A stretch of DNA of 64,000 bases, taken from Dysidea avara (taxonomy: Eukaryota; Porifera; Demospongiae; Dictyoceratida; Dysideidae). A program made the translations under genes and the position numbers. This document shows, one piece after another, positions 12,096 to 23,660 of this stretch. The stretch is from contig NC_089277.1 of assembly GCF_963678975.1 (NCBI RefSeq), forward strand, positions 20,491,440-20,555,439. The letters are read 5' to 3'. Position 1 is the stretch's first letter, and the number at the start of each line of letters is the position of its first letter. The notes beneath the pieces are model-generated. The model was not told the DNA's origin, ran no database searches, and saw only the letters and a list, made by a program, of their open reading frames with translations.

Positions 12096-13297
12096 ATAGA
12101 AGCATCAGCACGTTGGAATTGCAATGAGTACATATTCTGTTCCACTGCACCAGAAAAATCCAGTTACAGCAGTGAAACTGTCAAAGCTTGACAGAGCAAA
12201 CTTGATCCCCCAAGCAAAACAGTAAATTAATCACGTCACTATATCATTGTGTCCAGTACCACTTGTGCCTTTTCAATAAATGCTACTACCTTAAAGGGCA
12301 TGACAAACTTATTCAGACATCACATCCCACAAACCAAGTAGTGGGGGAGGAGTCCACTTCTTGAAATACATAAATATAATTTTAATGACCTGTGAGATTT
12401 CAGAATCACCTAAAACAAATTAAGTACATGGTCAATCTTGACTTTACAAGGGGTGGTACTCCATTGCATTGTCCTCACTCAAAGCATTTAAAGATAATGC
12501 CTTGACTTCTACTAAAAAAATAAAATTATACAACCAAGTACTAAAGATAATACGAAATGCAGTTAAAATTACGTCATAAATAAATAATAAATAATTTTCT
12601 CGAAAACTACAAGGTCTAAAGACATGAACTAACTGGGGATAGATTCGCCTGTGAATGAAGGCACAAACGTATAATCTTTGCTCCTGTTCGTGTTGATGGC
12701 TTGACCATATGTATAATTCTATATAATGCCCAGTACCACACCCTTGCTTAATTATTTACAGATTGCAGGAAGGAGAAGATTAGCGATGCCAGAAGCCACT
12801 TTACATGTAAACAAGATTACAAGTAAGTTTTTATGTTTGTAACATCTCAAGTCTCCATGCCAGCTGCCAGTGGATTCATTGACGTAAATAAACAATACAA
12901 GAAAACATTAAAACATATGCCGTGCTCTTTACAATACAGTTACATATAAAATACAAATAAACAATTTTGTCTTGTGCAGCTGGCATGGTGAAATTCCTTT
13001 GTGTTGGTGTCAGGCAATTCAATACATGCTTAATCTTTTTTGCCTTCACCTGGCCTACTAGGTTCTGGCTGGCTTGGCTGTCTTCCTTTATCTGGTTCAT
13101 CTGGCTTGCATACTCCTACAGTATTGTGTAGCTATCTCCTGAAAGTTGTATATGCATAATTATAGTGTGTCACCCATCACTGTGCCATTGCTACACCACT
13201 GATGAACCCTATGTAGCTCTAGTTGATGTTGATATTCCGTGTTGTATATTCACAAAATTTGACCTATTTTTTGAACTTTGAAACTTCATAACTTTTT
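12096..13297. other. No recognisable gene
   Basis: AT-rich intergenic sequence. I see no exon with convincing splice sites and no clear repeat structure. Confidence 0.4.
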
Positions 13298-14030
13298 AAA
13301 CCAGGCGCACACCCACAGCCGGCCGAAGGCCGGCTGTGGGCGTGCGCCTAGTTTACTGTAATTGTTTCCGTAAAAGTGTGTGTGTGTACCTATCTATCTA
13401 CCTATCTACCTATGTTTGTCCGTACGCACCCACGTGAGCAAAATAGTTTAATAACGGTGAAAGCAGCTTTTACGTAAGAAGTAAAAGTGAAATGAAGTCT
13501 GTATTAAACTTCTGCACAGGTGAACTTTGCTTTGAGGTGGTTTCTTTTCGGCGGACTGAAATACGGGTGTGGTGACTTTCCTCAGACTACCTTCCCCTTG
13601 AGGTTTTCAGGCATTTAGCAACTGAAAAACAACGGTGCAGGCCTTGTACACTGCCAGGAATAGCCTATCGCTTCGAGTTGAAAGGGGGCGTATCCTTTAC
13701 GTACGCGAACAAAAATGAAGAGCAGCTTTGAGGCTTTGTCGAGAGAATTTGTGGGAAAAAACACGTTAGTCACACTATAAAACAGTTTAGAAGATAGTTT
13801 TGTGCGTAATATGTTGGTAAAAGCGGTTTATTTAACAAACGCTTCCTTAGCAGTGCATAGCAACGTAATTGAATGAACTACGAATATTTCATGAATTACG
13901 AGAAATAGCTAATTATATTATTGCACAACCCAAACTACCATATTGTAATACATAGTTGGTTAATTCATAGTAGTATATACTGTCTATAGTTATTCCAGAT
14001 GAGTTAGCTAGCTGCATGGCGCCTGGTTTT
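13298..14030. mobile_element. Non-coding inverted-repeat element with AACCAGGCGC ends, copy 1
   Basis: The unit opens with AAACCAGGCGC and closes with GGCGCCTGGTTTTT, an inverted terminal pair. Just inside the left end is a GC-rich hairpin (CCCACAGCCGGC / GCCGGCTGTGGG) followed by a TACCTATCTA microsatellite. The same element occurs at 33,788-34,517 (nearly full) and 57,810-58,376 (5'-truncated). Flanking TA dinucleotides would fit a Tc1/mariner-like origin but are weak evidence. Confidence 0.72.
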
Positions 14031-14302
14031 TAGAAGTAGCACAACATCAACTTGTTAATCATGTTGTAAATTTGCCTGAAATTTACCATGGGTATAGCTA
14101 CAGGTATAGTATCCGAGTGCATTCTGATACTAAAAGCAAGTTAATCAGTGTAAGGACCCAAGTATTGTTTGCTGGTATGTAAAATGTGTGGAAAAGATAC
14201 CTTTTCATAAATCCGGTCACATATGCTTACATGCTGTTAGATTATTGGTTACACCAATGTGATTTAGACTATGGTATGGCTCATTTACAGGTTTACTAAA
14301 TC

Positions 14303-14562
14303 ACTTAGTCACCTGACATGTTCATTTAGTCACCTGACATGTTCATTTAGTCACCTGACATGCTCACTTAGTCACCTGACATGCTCATTTAGTCACCTGA
14401 CATGCTCATTTAGTCACCTGACATGCTCATTTAGTCACCTGACATGCTCATTTAGTCACCTGACATGCTCATTTAGTCACCTGACATGCTCATTTAGTCA
14501 CCTGACATGCTCATTTAGTCACCTGACATGCTCATTTAGTCACCTACACATGTTCATTTAGT
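14303..14562. repeat. 21-bp minisatellite, about 12 copies
   Basis: The unit TCACCTGACATGCTCATTTAG is repeated head to tail with only C/T changes until a variant last copy. Its length is a multiple of three and it contains no stop in one frame, so an open frame of SHLTCSF heptads runs through it. I regard this as a by-product of the repeat and not as a gene. Confidence 0.95.
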
Positions 14563-14864
14563 AACCCGCCCTCGAGCAATTTTGTACATGATAAATAATT
14601 GTAACACAGAAGGCACACTGCAGTACTTGATATACTGTAATGGTCTTCTTCTTCGTGTTGCACAAATAATTCTAGACAAATCGTAGACTAAACCGGCATA
14701 TGTACTGTAGCTCTAGCCATTATTTTGGTTACCGGTCGAATAATTATTTTTGTAGGCACTGTAAGGACTTCAGGAAGAAACCGTTCTGTTGTTCTGCATT
14801 GCTCTTTCACCCCACACTCATGCTCTAGCTATTAAGGTATGTACTTTAAAACATAGTCTAAATA

Positions 14865-15001
14865 AGTTAGATACCATGGGAACTAAGCGATTTAGTAACC
14901 ACTCTGGCCCTTAGTAGCACCCTCACTGCGCTCAGGATGCTACATCCTTACGCCATTGGGGTTACTAAATTGCTTAGTACCCTTGGCCTTGGTGTCTAAC
15001 T
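14865..15001. mobile_element. Small palindromic MITE
   Basis: About 137 bp with arms AGTTAGATACC...ACTAAGCGATTTAGTAACC on the left and the matching inverted sequence on the right. The loop contains CCTCACTGCGCTCAGGATGC. There is no coding capacity. Confidence 0.7.
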
Positions 15002-16793
15002 ATTATTTAATAATTCTGATTCGAGTTCCAACATCACCAGATTCTAGTCTTGCCAGGCAGTCTCAGGGGCAAGACTAACCAGACCCCTCAGTAGGGCTAT
15101 GTATTGTGGTGTTTAAAGGTGGGTGGAACTGACATACACACTAGTTAAAGTACCACAGCAAGTGCAATATAAAAAATATAGCAGGTCAAGAGACAAACAT
15201 AGCATGAGGTGAAGCCAAGTGCTATATGTGGAGCATAGCCAAACCAGAGTGTTACGTATATGTTCTGTAGTGCACGGGCTGTGAGAAACTAGTATGTACA
15301 CATGATTAGCCACAAAAGGTGATCACATGACATGTGATACATACATCAGATCCACAATTCACTTAGTAGTGAGACTGGAGGATGAGAACAACTGAGGAAA
15401 GTTAGCTACAGTGTATGTGAGCAATGGACAGCTTGTACAGCTATCCACTTGTTGTTTTCGAGTGCTTCCATCAATTTGACAAAGTTGAAAACTTTAACTG
15501 ATATGAAGGGGCTATTACAATGATGGACAGTTTAGTTTAGTGAACAATATTAAATAAGGCTGTGGAGTGAAATCACAAACATTTGTGAGGGTAGCCATTA
15601 ATTTGTTGTTAACTGCTATGGTAACGTTGTTGACAGCTTTGTTAGTGGGTGTGATTGTGGTCATTCCAGTGTCACTGTGGGTCGCGTTTATGGTTGCATC
15701 ACATTTACACAAAGTGGTAGTTGGAAAAGGCGGATACAGTCGGATGCGGACACAGACAATTTCAAAAATTACATTTATACAAGTTATTTTTCATACCTAA
15801 TGCTGTTTTTACAGCAGTCTTCGCTTCCAGACCCAGGCTTCGATCTTGTCACAGTGCTTATCCATATATAATATAAGCACAGGTGCGAAGGATAGACTAG
15901 CACTCTATAAAGACCATAATCAAAAGGTACGGTCATACCATTTAAGTAGGAATCCAGGTGAAATTTTCGAGCGCCGCCAAAAATTCCACCTTTAAAAATC
16001 ATTCTAGAGATATCTTACGAGACGAATATCACCTTTACAGAATAGTACTAGTCCATATAGTACATAAAACAGCATTAAATACAACAAAATGCTTACAGGT
16101 GGCCGGATATAATTTTTTTTAAATCTCCAAAACTTGAATTTTAGCCTCACTGCCTCACTGACCACAGTCGCAAGGCTACAGGCCAAACAAAGCAGCACAC
16201 GGCAACCACTTTACGCCACAATAACAAACTCACCAGTGGGATGTGCCTTTTGGGGTCCGACAAGTGTGTGCCCTCTGCACCTTGTCTTTTCTTTTATCTT
16301 CAATCAGGCTGCTTGCCTTCTTCTTCATCCAACGAAACCATATCGAGGCATTAATTTTCTGTATCAACACTTTTTTTAAACAGCATAATAGACGCAACAA
16401 GACTATTTAAGGCGCTTAGGCTACGCTACTGTACAGAGGAATAGATTATATTCCTTACTGATATAATCTATGACGGAGGGTACTGTACGGAGGTACTGGT
16501 ACTAGATAGCTTCTCGATAGGTCACAAGATCATGTCCATTCTTCATTCTACGCATTATCCATCTATCGATTGAAACCACGATGATACACCCTTTTGTACT
16601 AGCTGTATTTCAGTGACCACACCTTCAATTTGGAAGGCTGACTCAACATACTCTATAATCGATTGAAGCCAAGCCCCTTTTGGGCAAGCACACGTCTTGC
16701 AGGCTGCCTTGAGATACTCTAACACAGCAGTCACCCTAATAGAACAGTCACATGTTTATAGCTAGCTGTATGCCTTAACAAAAAACTAAACTA

Positions 16794-17071
16794 ACTAGTA
16801 TATTAAAAATTATAAATTTAAAAATAAAGTAGGAATCCAAGCGATAAAAACTAGTGAAACAAGAGAAGAACAATGGTAGCTATTACAGCATAGCTCAGTG
16901 GAAAATTCCTACTTTGGCATTGAACACAAAACAATGGCTATACCACGCCAAAGTAGGGATTTCCCACCGAGCTATGCTGTAATAGCTACCATCGTTCTTC
17001 TCTTGTTTCACTAATTTTATCGCTTGGATTCCTACTTTTATTTTTAAATTTATAATTTTTAATATACTAGT
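16794..17071. mobile_element. Near-perfect palindromic MITE nested in the 15.7-18.2 kb element
   Basis: Two arms of about 130 bp, beginning CTAGTATATTAAAAATTATA and including AGTAGGAATCCAAGCGATAA, are inverted copies with very few mismatches around a short loop. The ends carry TA dinucleotides. The high arm identity implies recent insertion. Confidence 0.85.
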
Positions 17072-17548
17072 ATTACAGTGTTGTATGCGTGCTCTAGAAA
17101 TCTAATTCAGGGTCACAGAGATTAATCTGGCATGTTTCAACCTAATCTCATAGGCCAGGTCCTTGAAACCCTCAACACTCGGTATAAGCACCTGCGCCTT
17201 ATACTAAAAGGATTAAGATTGTGGATTTAGCCTGCTAAGCTAAGTTCATGGGGCATACAAGCTGATCTCTACAACTATATAACTCTGTATTAGACTTTAG
17301 AGCATGTGTACAACACTATAATATGGTCTTTAGAATGCTGTGGAGTGCTGGTCTAGTCGTTCGTACATGCGCTTATAAATGGATAAGGCTACTCCAACTA
17401 AATGCTCTGTTTCCCATCCACCGCCCGTATCTGATTACTGTCAGCTCAAAATATTCCATTATTCCGCATTCTTCCATTATTTTCCGGTTATTCTTGCATT
17501 CTGTACAGGTTCAGTAAAGCCATCTTGTAACAGTGTTAGCTCCCATGC

Positions 17549-17841
17549 AAGGGGGTGTCACTCCCATAGATTCTGTACAACGATATGCGACCGGGGTTAA
17601 AGCAAAAGGTCAATGAACAAAGCCAATTTTCCAGAGGACAACGGTCAAGCTGTTTTCTTAGCATGGTCAAAGCTGCACGAGTAAGTAGTGCACGAAAATA
17701 TAGCGAAAATAAACAGTACCAGGTCAGTGGCCAAGACAAAATTTCGAAGAAAGTCAATGGTCAAAGACGAAAATCGATTTTGACCGGCTTTGACCACGGT
17801 CGCAGATCGTAGTACAGTGCCTATTGGAGTGACACCCCCTT
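17549..17841. mobile_element. MITE with 16-bp AAGGGGGTGTCACTCC termini
   Basis: 293 bp bounded by AAGGGGGTGTCACTCC and its exact inverted complement. The interior is GC-richer than the surroundings and has several GGTCAA / TTGACC phrases. The target duplication is unclear. Confidence 0.75.
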
Positions 17842-18665
17842 GCCATGTCAGCAGTGCCACGTTGGTGTTATTTTGCAACTTAAAAGGAAGGTATAAGCTT
17901 AAGCATGCTTTTATACAGCTTTTTACAGTTGTGCCAGACTAATAATGACTGAAAAGGCTGCCAATTTTATAATGGAATAATGGAAATGGACCGCCCGCCA
18001 GCCTGAGCTCAGGACGGGAAACAGAGAATTTATTAGGAGTGGCCTAAGCGCTATGACAAGATCGATTCCTGGGTCTGGAAGCGAAGACTACTGTAAAAAC
18101 AGCGTTAGGTATGAAAAATAATTGTTGTATAAATGTAAAAGTCCTTTTTGAAAATGTCTGTGTCCGTGTCCGTGTCCGCGTCCGACCTTATCCGCCTTTT
18201 CCAACTACCCCACACAAAGTGTGCTTCATTGCCATACAAGGACAGATTTTTGATGGACAAATACACTTTAGCATATTATGGAATATAAAACACACTTCCT
18301 CTTAGATGATATCGATACATCAAAAGAATAACACCGACTGCGCATATATACGGACTTACACGTGCTGTATGTATTTGTGTGAGTTACACTACGTATTTAA
18401 AGTACCTCCTTTTTCGCCATATTATTTCATCAAGAGCTATTTTTGTGCGAGAGTTCTCTGCCTCTGTCTCGGCCTCGGTAGAGAAACGCCACGCCTTAAA
18501 TGATCACGTGATTTCACTTCCCATTAGATAAAAGGGCGGCCGCGCCAGAGAATAGCCTTTCCAATTGCACGTAGTTGTCGATCCATAACTCCATAACTTG
18601 ACAATTGAACATGACAGCGCCCTGAACTTTGATACTCGGAACACAGCACTATGGTTTGGTGCATG

Positions 18666-18924
18666 TGCACACTTTATTAATCGAACGAAAAAATTAATGA
18701 TCAATTAAGCGTAGACGGCGCAAACGCTTGCCATACACTTCTTTTGCACAGAAAGAAGTGTATGGCAAGCTAGATGGCCTGTCCTTAGCTCGAGTGGTGA
18801 GTTATTGCTCGAGCCGCATTTGCTCCCCATACTTTTGTATGGAACTTCCGGTTGTAAGTCACCGTTGAGTTTTGCGCCGTCTACGCTTAATTAATCATTT
18901 TTCGTTGGAGTAATAAAGTGTGCA
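18666..18924. mobile_element. Foldback MITE with TGCACACTTTATTA termini
   Basis: The ends are TGCACACTTTATTA and its inverted complement, followed inward by ATTAAGCGTAGACGGCGCAA in both arms. A second, perfect hairpin (GCCATACACTTCTTT and complement) sits inside the left arm near 18,729-18,767. Confidence 0.8.
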
Positions 18925-19197
18925 TATTGTCTATGATGATCAGTATATTAAAAACATGACGAGTTATGGTTAGGCCATCATTTATTGTATTGCTTGTTTC
19001 ACATCATCCAATGGAAGAAAAACTGATGCTGGCAGGAGGTTATTATTGGTTATTAATGATATACTTTTCAGTCTCTGAATGCTCTATTAGAGTATCTTGA
19101 TCTTGAAAGCTGTCAGGACTGCATGTACACCCATGCACCCTACTAATCAAGAGTGGAGGCACTTCCACCCTAATTCTGCTATGTTTATGCACAGTTA

Positions 19198-19782
19198 ATG
19201 CATTTACCTCAAACCTTGGTCACTCTGTGCCTCCTTCTATCACAAAATGGTGCTTTTCACATGATCTTTAAACAGACCTTTTCGGATATTTCTGTAGATT
19301 CATTTACATGTTTATACAAATCAATAGTACGTCCTATTTTAGAATATGGTAACTTGGTTTGGGGACCTTACTATAAAACAGACATCCAAAAATTAGAAAA
19401 AATCCAACGGAAAGCAACTAGAATGATCAAATCTATAAGAAATCTTGACTACGAGGAACGATTGAAAGTACTTAACTTGCCATCATTACATTATAGACGT
19501 TATAGAGGTGACATGATTGCTGTCTACAATATGCTACATGATAAGTATGATATAGACCATTCTGATTTTTTTACTTTTTCACCCATTACCCATACCAGAG
19601 GTCATACATTTAAGCTATTTAAATATTTTTCAAGAACAGATGCCAGGAAATATTTTTTTACAAGAAGAGTTGTTGAACCATGGAATAATTTACCCCAAGA
19701 AGTAGCATGTGCAGCATCAGTTGATGATTTTAAGAAATTGATTGACCAATATTCATCTAACATTATGTATAAATGTATGTAA
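19198..19782 (+). pseudogene. CR1/L2-like LINE, 3' portion with open C-terminal reverse transcriptase frame
   Basis: The 194-residue frame is the C-terminal region of a CR1/L2-type reverse transcriptase. SIVRPILEYGNLVWGPY is the conserved segment after the thumb, followed by KLEKIQRKATRMIKS, LPSLHYRRYRGDMIAVYNML and, near the end, EPWNNLPQEV. The catalytic palm (YADD) is absent because the copy is 5'-truncated. The first residues up to about nucleotide 19,260 probably lie outside the element. The frame is undamaged, so insertion was fairly recent, but the fragment cannot encode a working enzyme. Confidence 0.82.
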
Positions 19783-19880
19783 TTAGTCTACTTGTACTTT
19801 TTTTACCTGTTGATCAGGTGTAACAGGCTGTTTAGCCTTATAAATTACCTGTAATAAATAATAATAATAATAATAATCTA
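19783..19880 (+). repeat. 3' tail of the LINE with TAA microsatellite
   Basis: After the stop codon there is a short 3' untranslated stretch ending in about eight TAA/TAAT units, the microsatellite-type tail usual for CR1/L2 elements instead of poly(A). Confidence 0.75.
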
Positions 19881-21188
19881 TAATCAAATAATTAAAATTT
19901 AGTGTGGCTGCCTAAAAATTGATGTGAGCGGTGATGGGAAACAAGAAATTGATAAAAATAGCCTTATAGTAAACATGGGAATTTGGAAAGGCTATAAGGC
20001 CCCTTTTCACAGATCCAGTCACATATTTCTTGATTCTCGTCACCCAGTGGATCAAAAACTGATGCAGTGATTATTGATTATTGACTATAGAGTTGATGCT
20101 GCAGTTATGAAGAGCAGAGCTCACTGATGATATTAAGTTATAAAATACTTGAGCCATGCCTCTTTAGTGTGTAAACTTTACTGCCAACACAGATTTGTGA
20201 GCTTAATTCCAACTATTCAAATAGTTGAAATTCAATTATCCAATAGCATTTCTCACGTTTACAGGTTGCCACTGTGTTCACACAATCAAAAATCTTAGGT
20301 AATGTGTGTATAGCAGTGCATATGTGCAGCTTTAAATTCATCTCATTTTTTTAGCTAGGCCCACTTTTGCTATAAATTTTGAGTAGTGCAATACTGGAGA
20401 ATGTATTATAGCACATATTTTCACAGTAAGTTCACTATACATAAACAAGTGTTAATGACGAGAATGACAATACAGCATGGTGTCCTGTAATACCTGCCAT
20501 TTCATAATACCATCACCTACTCTACACTTTGATCTTGTTATTTCAGTTTCTGACTACTCCATTACAGTGTCTCGATCTTGAAAGCTGCCAGGATACACCC
20601 TGTTGAACAAGAGTGGAGGGACTTCCACCCTCCTATATACACAGCTAATTAGTGGCTGATGCAATTACATTAATACTTATAGTTACTCTGTTTGCTTTAA
20701 ACATCCTACTGATGGTTTTCCTTTCAGAGCACCAGACTGTCTATTTTAGCAGCACAACTGAATATTCACAATAAATAAGAACAGCACATAGCTACAGTGC
20801 ATTAGGAACCTTATACAAGGTTATGTATCGAAAAACTTTTACTAGATACTCTAATAGACCAGTCAGGTGTATTAGCAGTCAAACTGCTCTAACAGATCAG
20901 CATAATAATGAGTTTTTTCAATGTTTAGTGAATATTTAGCCGTTTGGATTATTACATTACCTGGCCAGTAAATATAGTGATTAAGGTTTTGAGACCTTAT
21001 AGACTAAAGGGAATCAAGCATGGAAACAGTTTATCACTCATAAAATCATGAATCTAGAAGCATTTTTATGTACATAATTTGCCAGTAGCTGGGGTTGCCT
21101 TCAGACTCCCACACCTATAACTTACTACCAAATTTGGTAACCACCTTGGAAAATCCTGGATATGCTGATGCATTGCACTATAGCAGGC
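19881..21188. other. No recognisable gene
   Basis: The segment near 20,545-20,640 repeats wording found near 19,080-19,170 (GATCTTGAAAGCTG.CAGGA ... CAAGAGTGGAGG), so fragments of one repeat flank the LINE end. Nothing coding is seen. Confidence 0.4.
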
Positions 21189-22299
21189 ACAGTGGTGGAT
21201 CTAGAGAAGGATTTAAGTAGTTTTGACAGAAACCCCTCCAAAGTTTCACTTTCAAAAAAAAATGATTCTGGCTGAATAAGCCATTTTCTGTTGTAAATCG
21301 CTCTTTATCATAACACTAACATTTAACTTATATACAGAATGTGTTCGTTGTCATCTCTGAGCCCAACAAGATAAATGGTATTATAATATCTATGATCAAA
21401 TTAGAGTTGCACCGATAATCGGTTGAATAATCGGTAACAGCCGATATAAGGTGATTTTGCAAGTATCGGTATCGGCTACAAAGAGGAAGTTATTTGCCGA
21501 TAACCTAAACCCACAATCAATCATTAACGACAGTAATAAACATGTGACAGTATTGAGTGAATGCAGTGGTAAGTGGTAAACATTTATTTGCTGTACCTGT
21601 TTATAACTATTTAGGCTTGTTTATGTGTGAATAGTGTGGCTGCAAGGCTATAATAGGCTGTGTATATTTATCGGCCGCCCACGCAATCACTATTTGGAAA
21701 GGGTCTGGAATCCCACCAAAACTCCGTTTGAGAAGCTGACTTAGGTGTTTTATAACTACTTGGCTTTCATTTCCATGTAAGGGGTTAGTGGCACACTGGT
21801 AGCAAACATTGTAGAATTGGCCGCCCACGCAAGTAATTAAATTATTTCAACTAATGTTATACACGCACATAAACTTTAGATGATTTTTGCTCCTTCTCCC
21901 CTGACCTACAGAATAGAAGAATATCGGTAAATATCGGCATATCGGCTACAGGAATGAGTGAAATATCGGTATCGGTAAAAGTGAAAATATGTATATCGGT
22001 GCAACACTAGATCAAATGCACAAGTAGCTTGCTTACTCGATAATTATTTTCAAGCGTTTGTTGCTGCATGAGTAAAATGAAAGAGAAGAGACCCTGATGA
22101 GAACTTAAAGTAAGGAAAAACACAATGTCATTACATTTCTTGATTTTTTGAGCAAGTAGAAGGATGTCTAAATGGTAGCACAATAGTGTAACAACATAGC
22201 TAGCTAATGTTAATGTTATACTAGCTCATTTACAAAGGCATTATGAAAAATATAAAACACCTCCCAGAAACCATTTTTTGAAAATCCTAGATCTGTCAC
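21189..22299. mobile_element. Outer inverted-repeat element interrupted by a hAT-like MITE
   Basis: CAGTGGTGGATCTAGAGAAGG on the left is matched in inverted form by CCTAGATCTGTCACTG on the right. Sequence inside both ends (AAACCCCTCC... / ...CCTCCCAGAAACC) has weak further similarity. A 608-bp MITE occupies the middle. A related fragment is at 40,322-40,529. Confidence 0.4.
21402..22009. mobile_element. 608-bp hAT-like MITE, copy 1, target duplication GATCAAAT
   Basis: The termini are TAGAGTTGCACCGATAATCGG and its counterpart TATATCGGTGCAACACTA. GATCAAAT stands immediately on both sides (21,394-21,401 and 22,010-22,017). A second copy of exactly the same length lies inverted at 27,275-27,882 with near-complete identity. 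Repeated TATCGG / CCGATA motifs fill the subterminal regions. No transposase is encoded. Confidence 0.93.
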
Positions 22300-22367
22300 T
22301 GGTGCATGCAATTATAGAGCACCCTGCCCCTAATTGATTTATTTCTATCTATCAAGACTACGATCAC

Positions 22368-22603
22368 TGCTTGAAGGTTCTTAGTTTACTAATTTGTTAA
22401 GATGCCTTACTGTAGTTATACTGATAGTAAAGTGTCAGTAAACTTAAGTATATGGAACATAATTGTTTTAATAAGTTTTAAACTCTCAGTAAAACATCAG
22501 TGAATGCGGGTTTACTGAAAAACTACTAAAATAACAAACAATTAACTGTTCCATATACTGGGGATATACCACTGTAGTAAACTAAGATACTTCAAGCAGT
22601 GGA
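22368..22603. mobile_element. Degenerate palindromic MITE
   Basis: GATCACTGCTTGAAGGTTCTTAGTTTACT at the left is approximately inverted at the right (AGTAAACTAAGATACTTCAAGCAGTGG). The arms have diverged and the centre is AT-rich. Confidence 0.55.
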
Positions 22604-23425
22604 TGGTATTATACAATCTTTTATGGACACAGAAATTAATAGACGTGACAAGCTTGTACATACCATTTTTGTGTATTTAGTTGCCTTCATATCTGCAATT
22701 GTTGTTACTCTGGGAAAGAAAAGAACAAGAAGAGAATCAAAGGTAAATTTTCATAGAATAGACATAATTCCATTCAAATAAAATTGTATCATGTTTGTAT
22801 ATAGTGGAGTGACCTTTGTAATTGTCACTCTAGTGCTATATAAACTATTCAAATACCATACCAACCACTGTGACCAAACTAAACTAAAAATAGATTTTAA
22901 TACACCAATTATAAACTCTCTTGTCATTACAATATGATGCAGGCTACTAGAAAGCTGTTGGTACATGTTGTGTTAACAGCTAATACTAGTACAAAACACT
23001 TATTGATGTTTTGTCCTCAGGCTACACTCTTGGAACCAGAAGAGAGTAAATTCTCAGCAGCAATTTCACTTGAGCAGTTTTCTGTGTATGATTTACCAGA
23101 TTCCGATGGTAAGGATGCGTGAATGCATTGTATATAGATCACATGATGCTAAAATTCACCTACACCTTATGCACACACTGGCACAAGGGCATAAACCACC
23201 AAGGGGAATCAGACCATTAGAGATCTTTAGTGGATACAAGGCCTTTTCTCAAATCCAACGAAACCTTTCCTATAATTTTTCTTAAGCTATTTTCCAGCTG
23301 TGTTAATAATTCAACAATGTATTACTGCAATTGGTATGTATGTACAACAGGTGTAACAGGTATGTGGCAGTTGGTTCAGAAAGACTGCCATGATGCTCGA
23401 CCTGTTCGTTACTTGTTTAGAAAGT
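22604..23425 (+). other. Possible exons of an unidentified gene
   Basis: Three short stretches look exon-like on the plus strand. One ends near 22,742 and contains a hydrophobic run, TIFVYLVAFISAIVVTLG. One (about 23,022-23,108) is bounded by tcctcAG and GTaagg and reads ATLLEPEESKFSAA and onward. One, ending near 23,425, contains MWQLVQKDCHDARPVRYLF before a GTgaga. They do not form a protein family I recognise, and their phases were not reconciled. They may be remnants. Confidence 0.2.
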
Positions 23426-23455
23426 GAGACGACAAAAGTACATTGACACATATTT

Positions 23456-23660
23456 GTGACTGAATTTTGGAAAATCAACTATATGGGCGCATTTGACCTA
23501 TTTGTTAATGGTTGTAAGCCATTCTCAATACCTTAAATTACAAGAACATTCTTGAAATATTTTTAAAACTGTGCCCTGCTCTTATTAGCAACCCACTAAA
23601 CATGAAAATTCTAATTATTTCACACACGCCCATATGGGTGATTTTCCAAAATTCAGTCAC
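23456..23660. mobile_element. MITE with GTGACTGAATTTTGGAAAAT termini
   Basis: 205 bp with perfect 22-bp inverted ends; the arms remain partly similar further inward (ATATGGGCG / CGCCCATAT). There is no coding content. Confidence 0.8.

Larger units (their letters stand above)
15716..18212. mobile_element. hAT-like element of the GGTAGTTGG family, enlarged by nested insertions
   Basis: The ends match the 6,478-7,162 element: GGTAGTTGGAAAAGGCGGAT on the left and its complement near 18,190-18,212. The 8 bp CACAAAGT lie on both sides. The core (about 17,080-17,390) matches the core of the first copy but in the opposite relative orientation. The interior carries at least two further MITEs (16,794-17,071 and 17,549-17,841), so this is a nest of insertions. 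Confidence 0.75.

Noticed and set aside
14271..14561. Open frame of SHLTCSF heptad repeats
   Set aside because: It is a translation of a 21-bp minisatellite; it has no promoter, no conserved flank and no known family.
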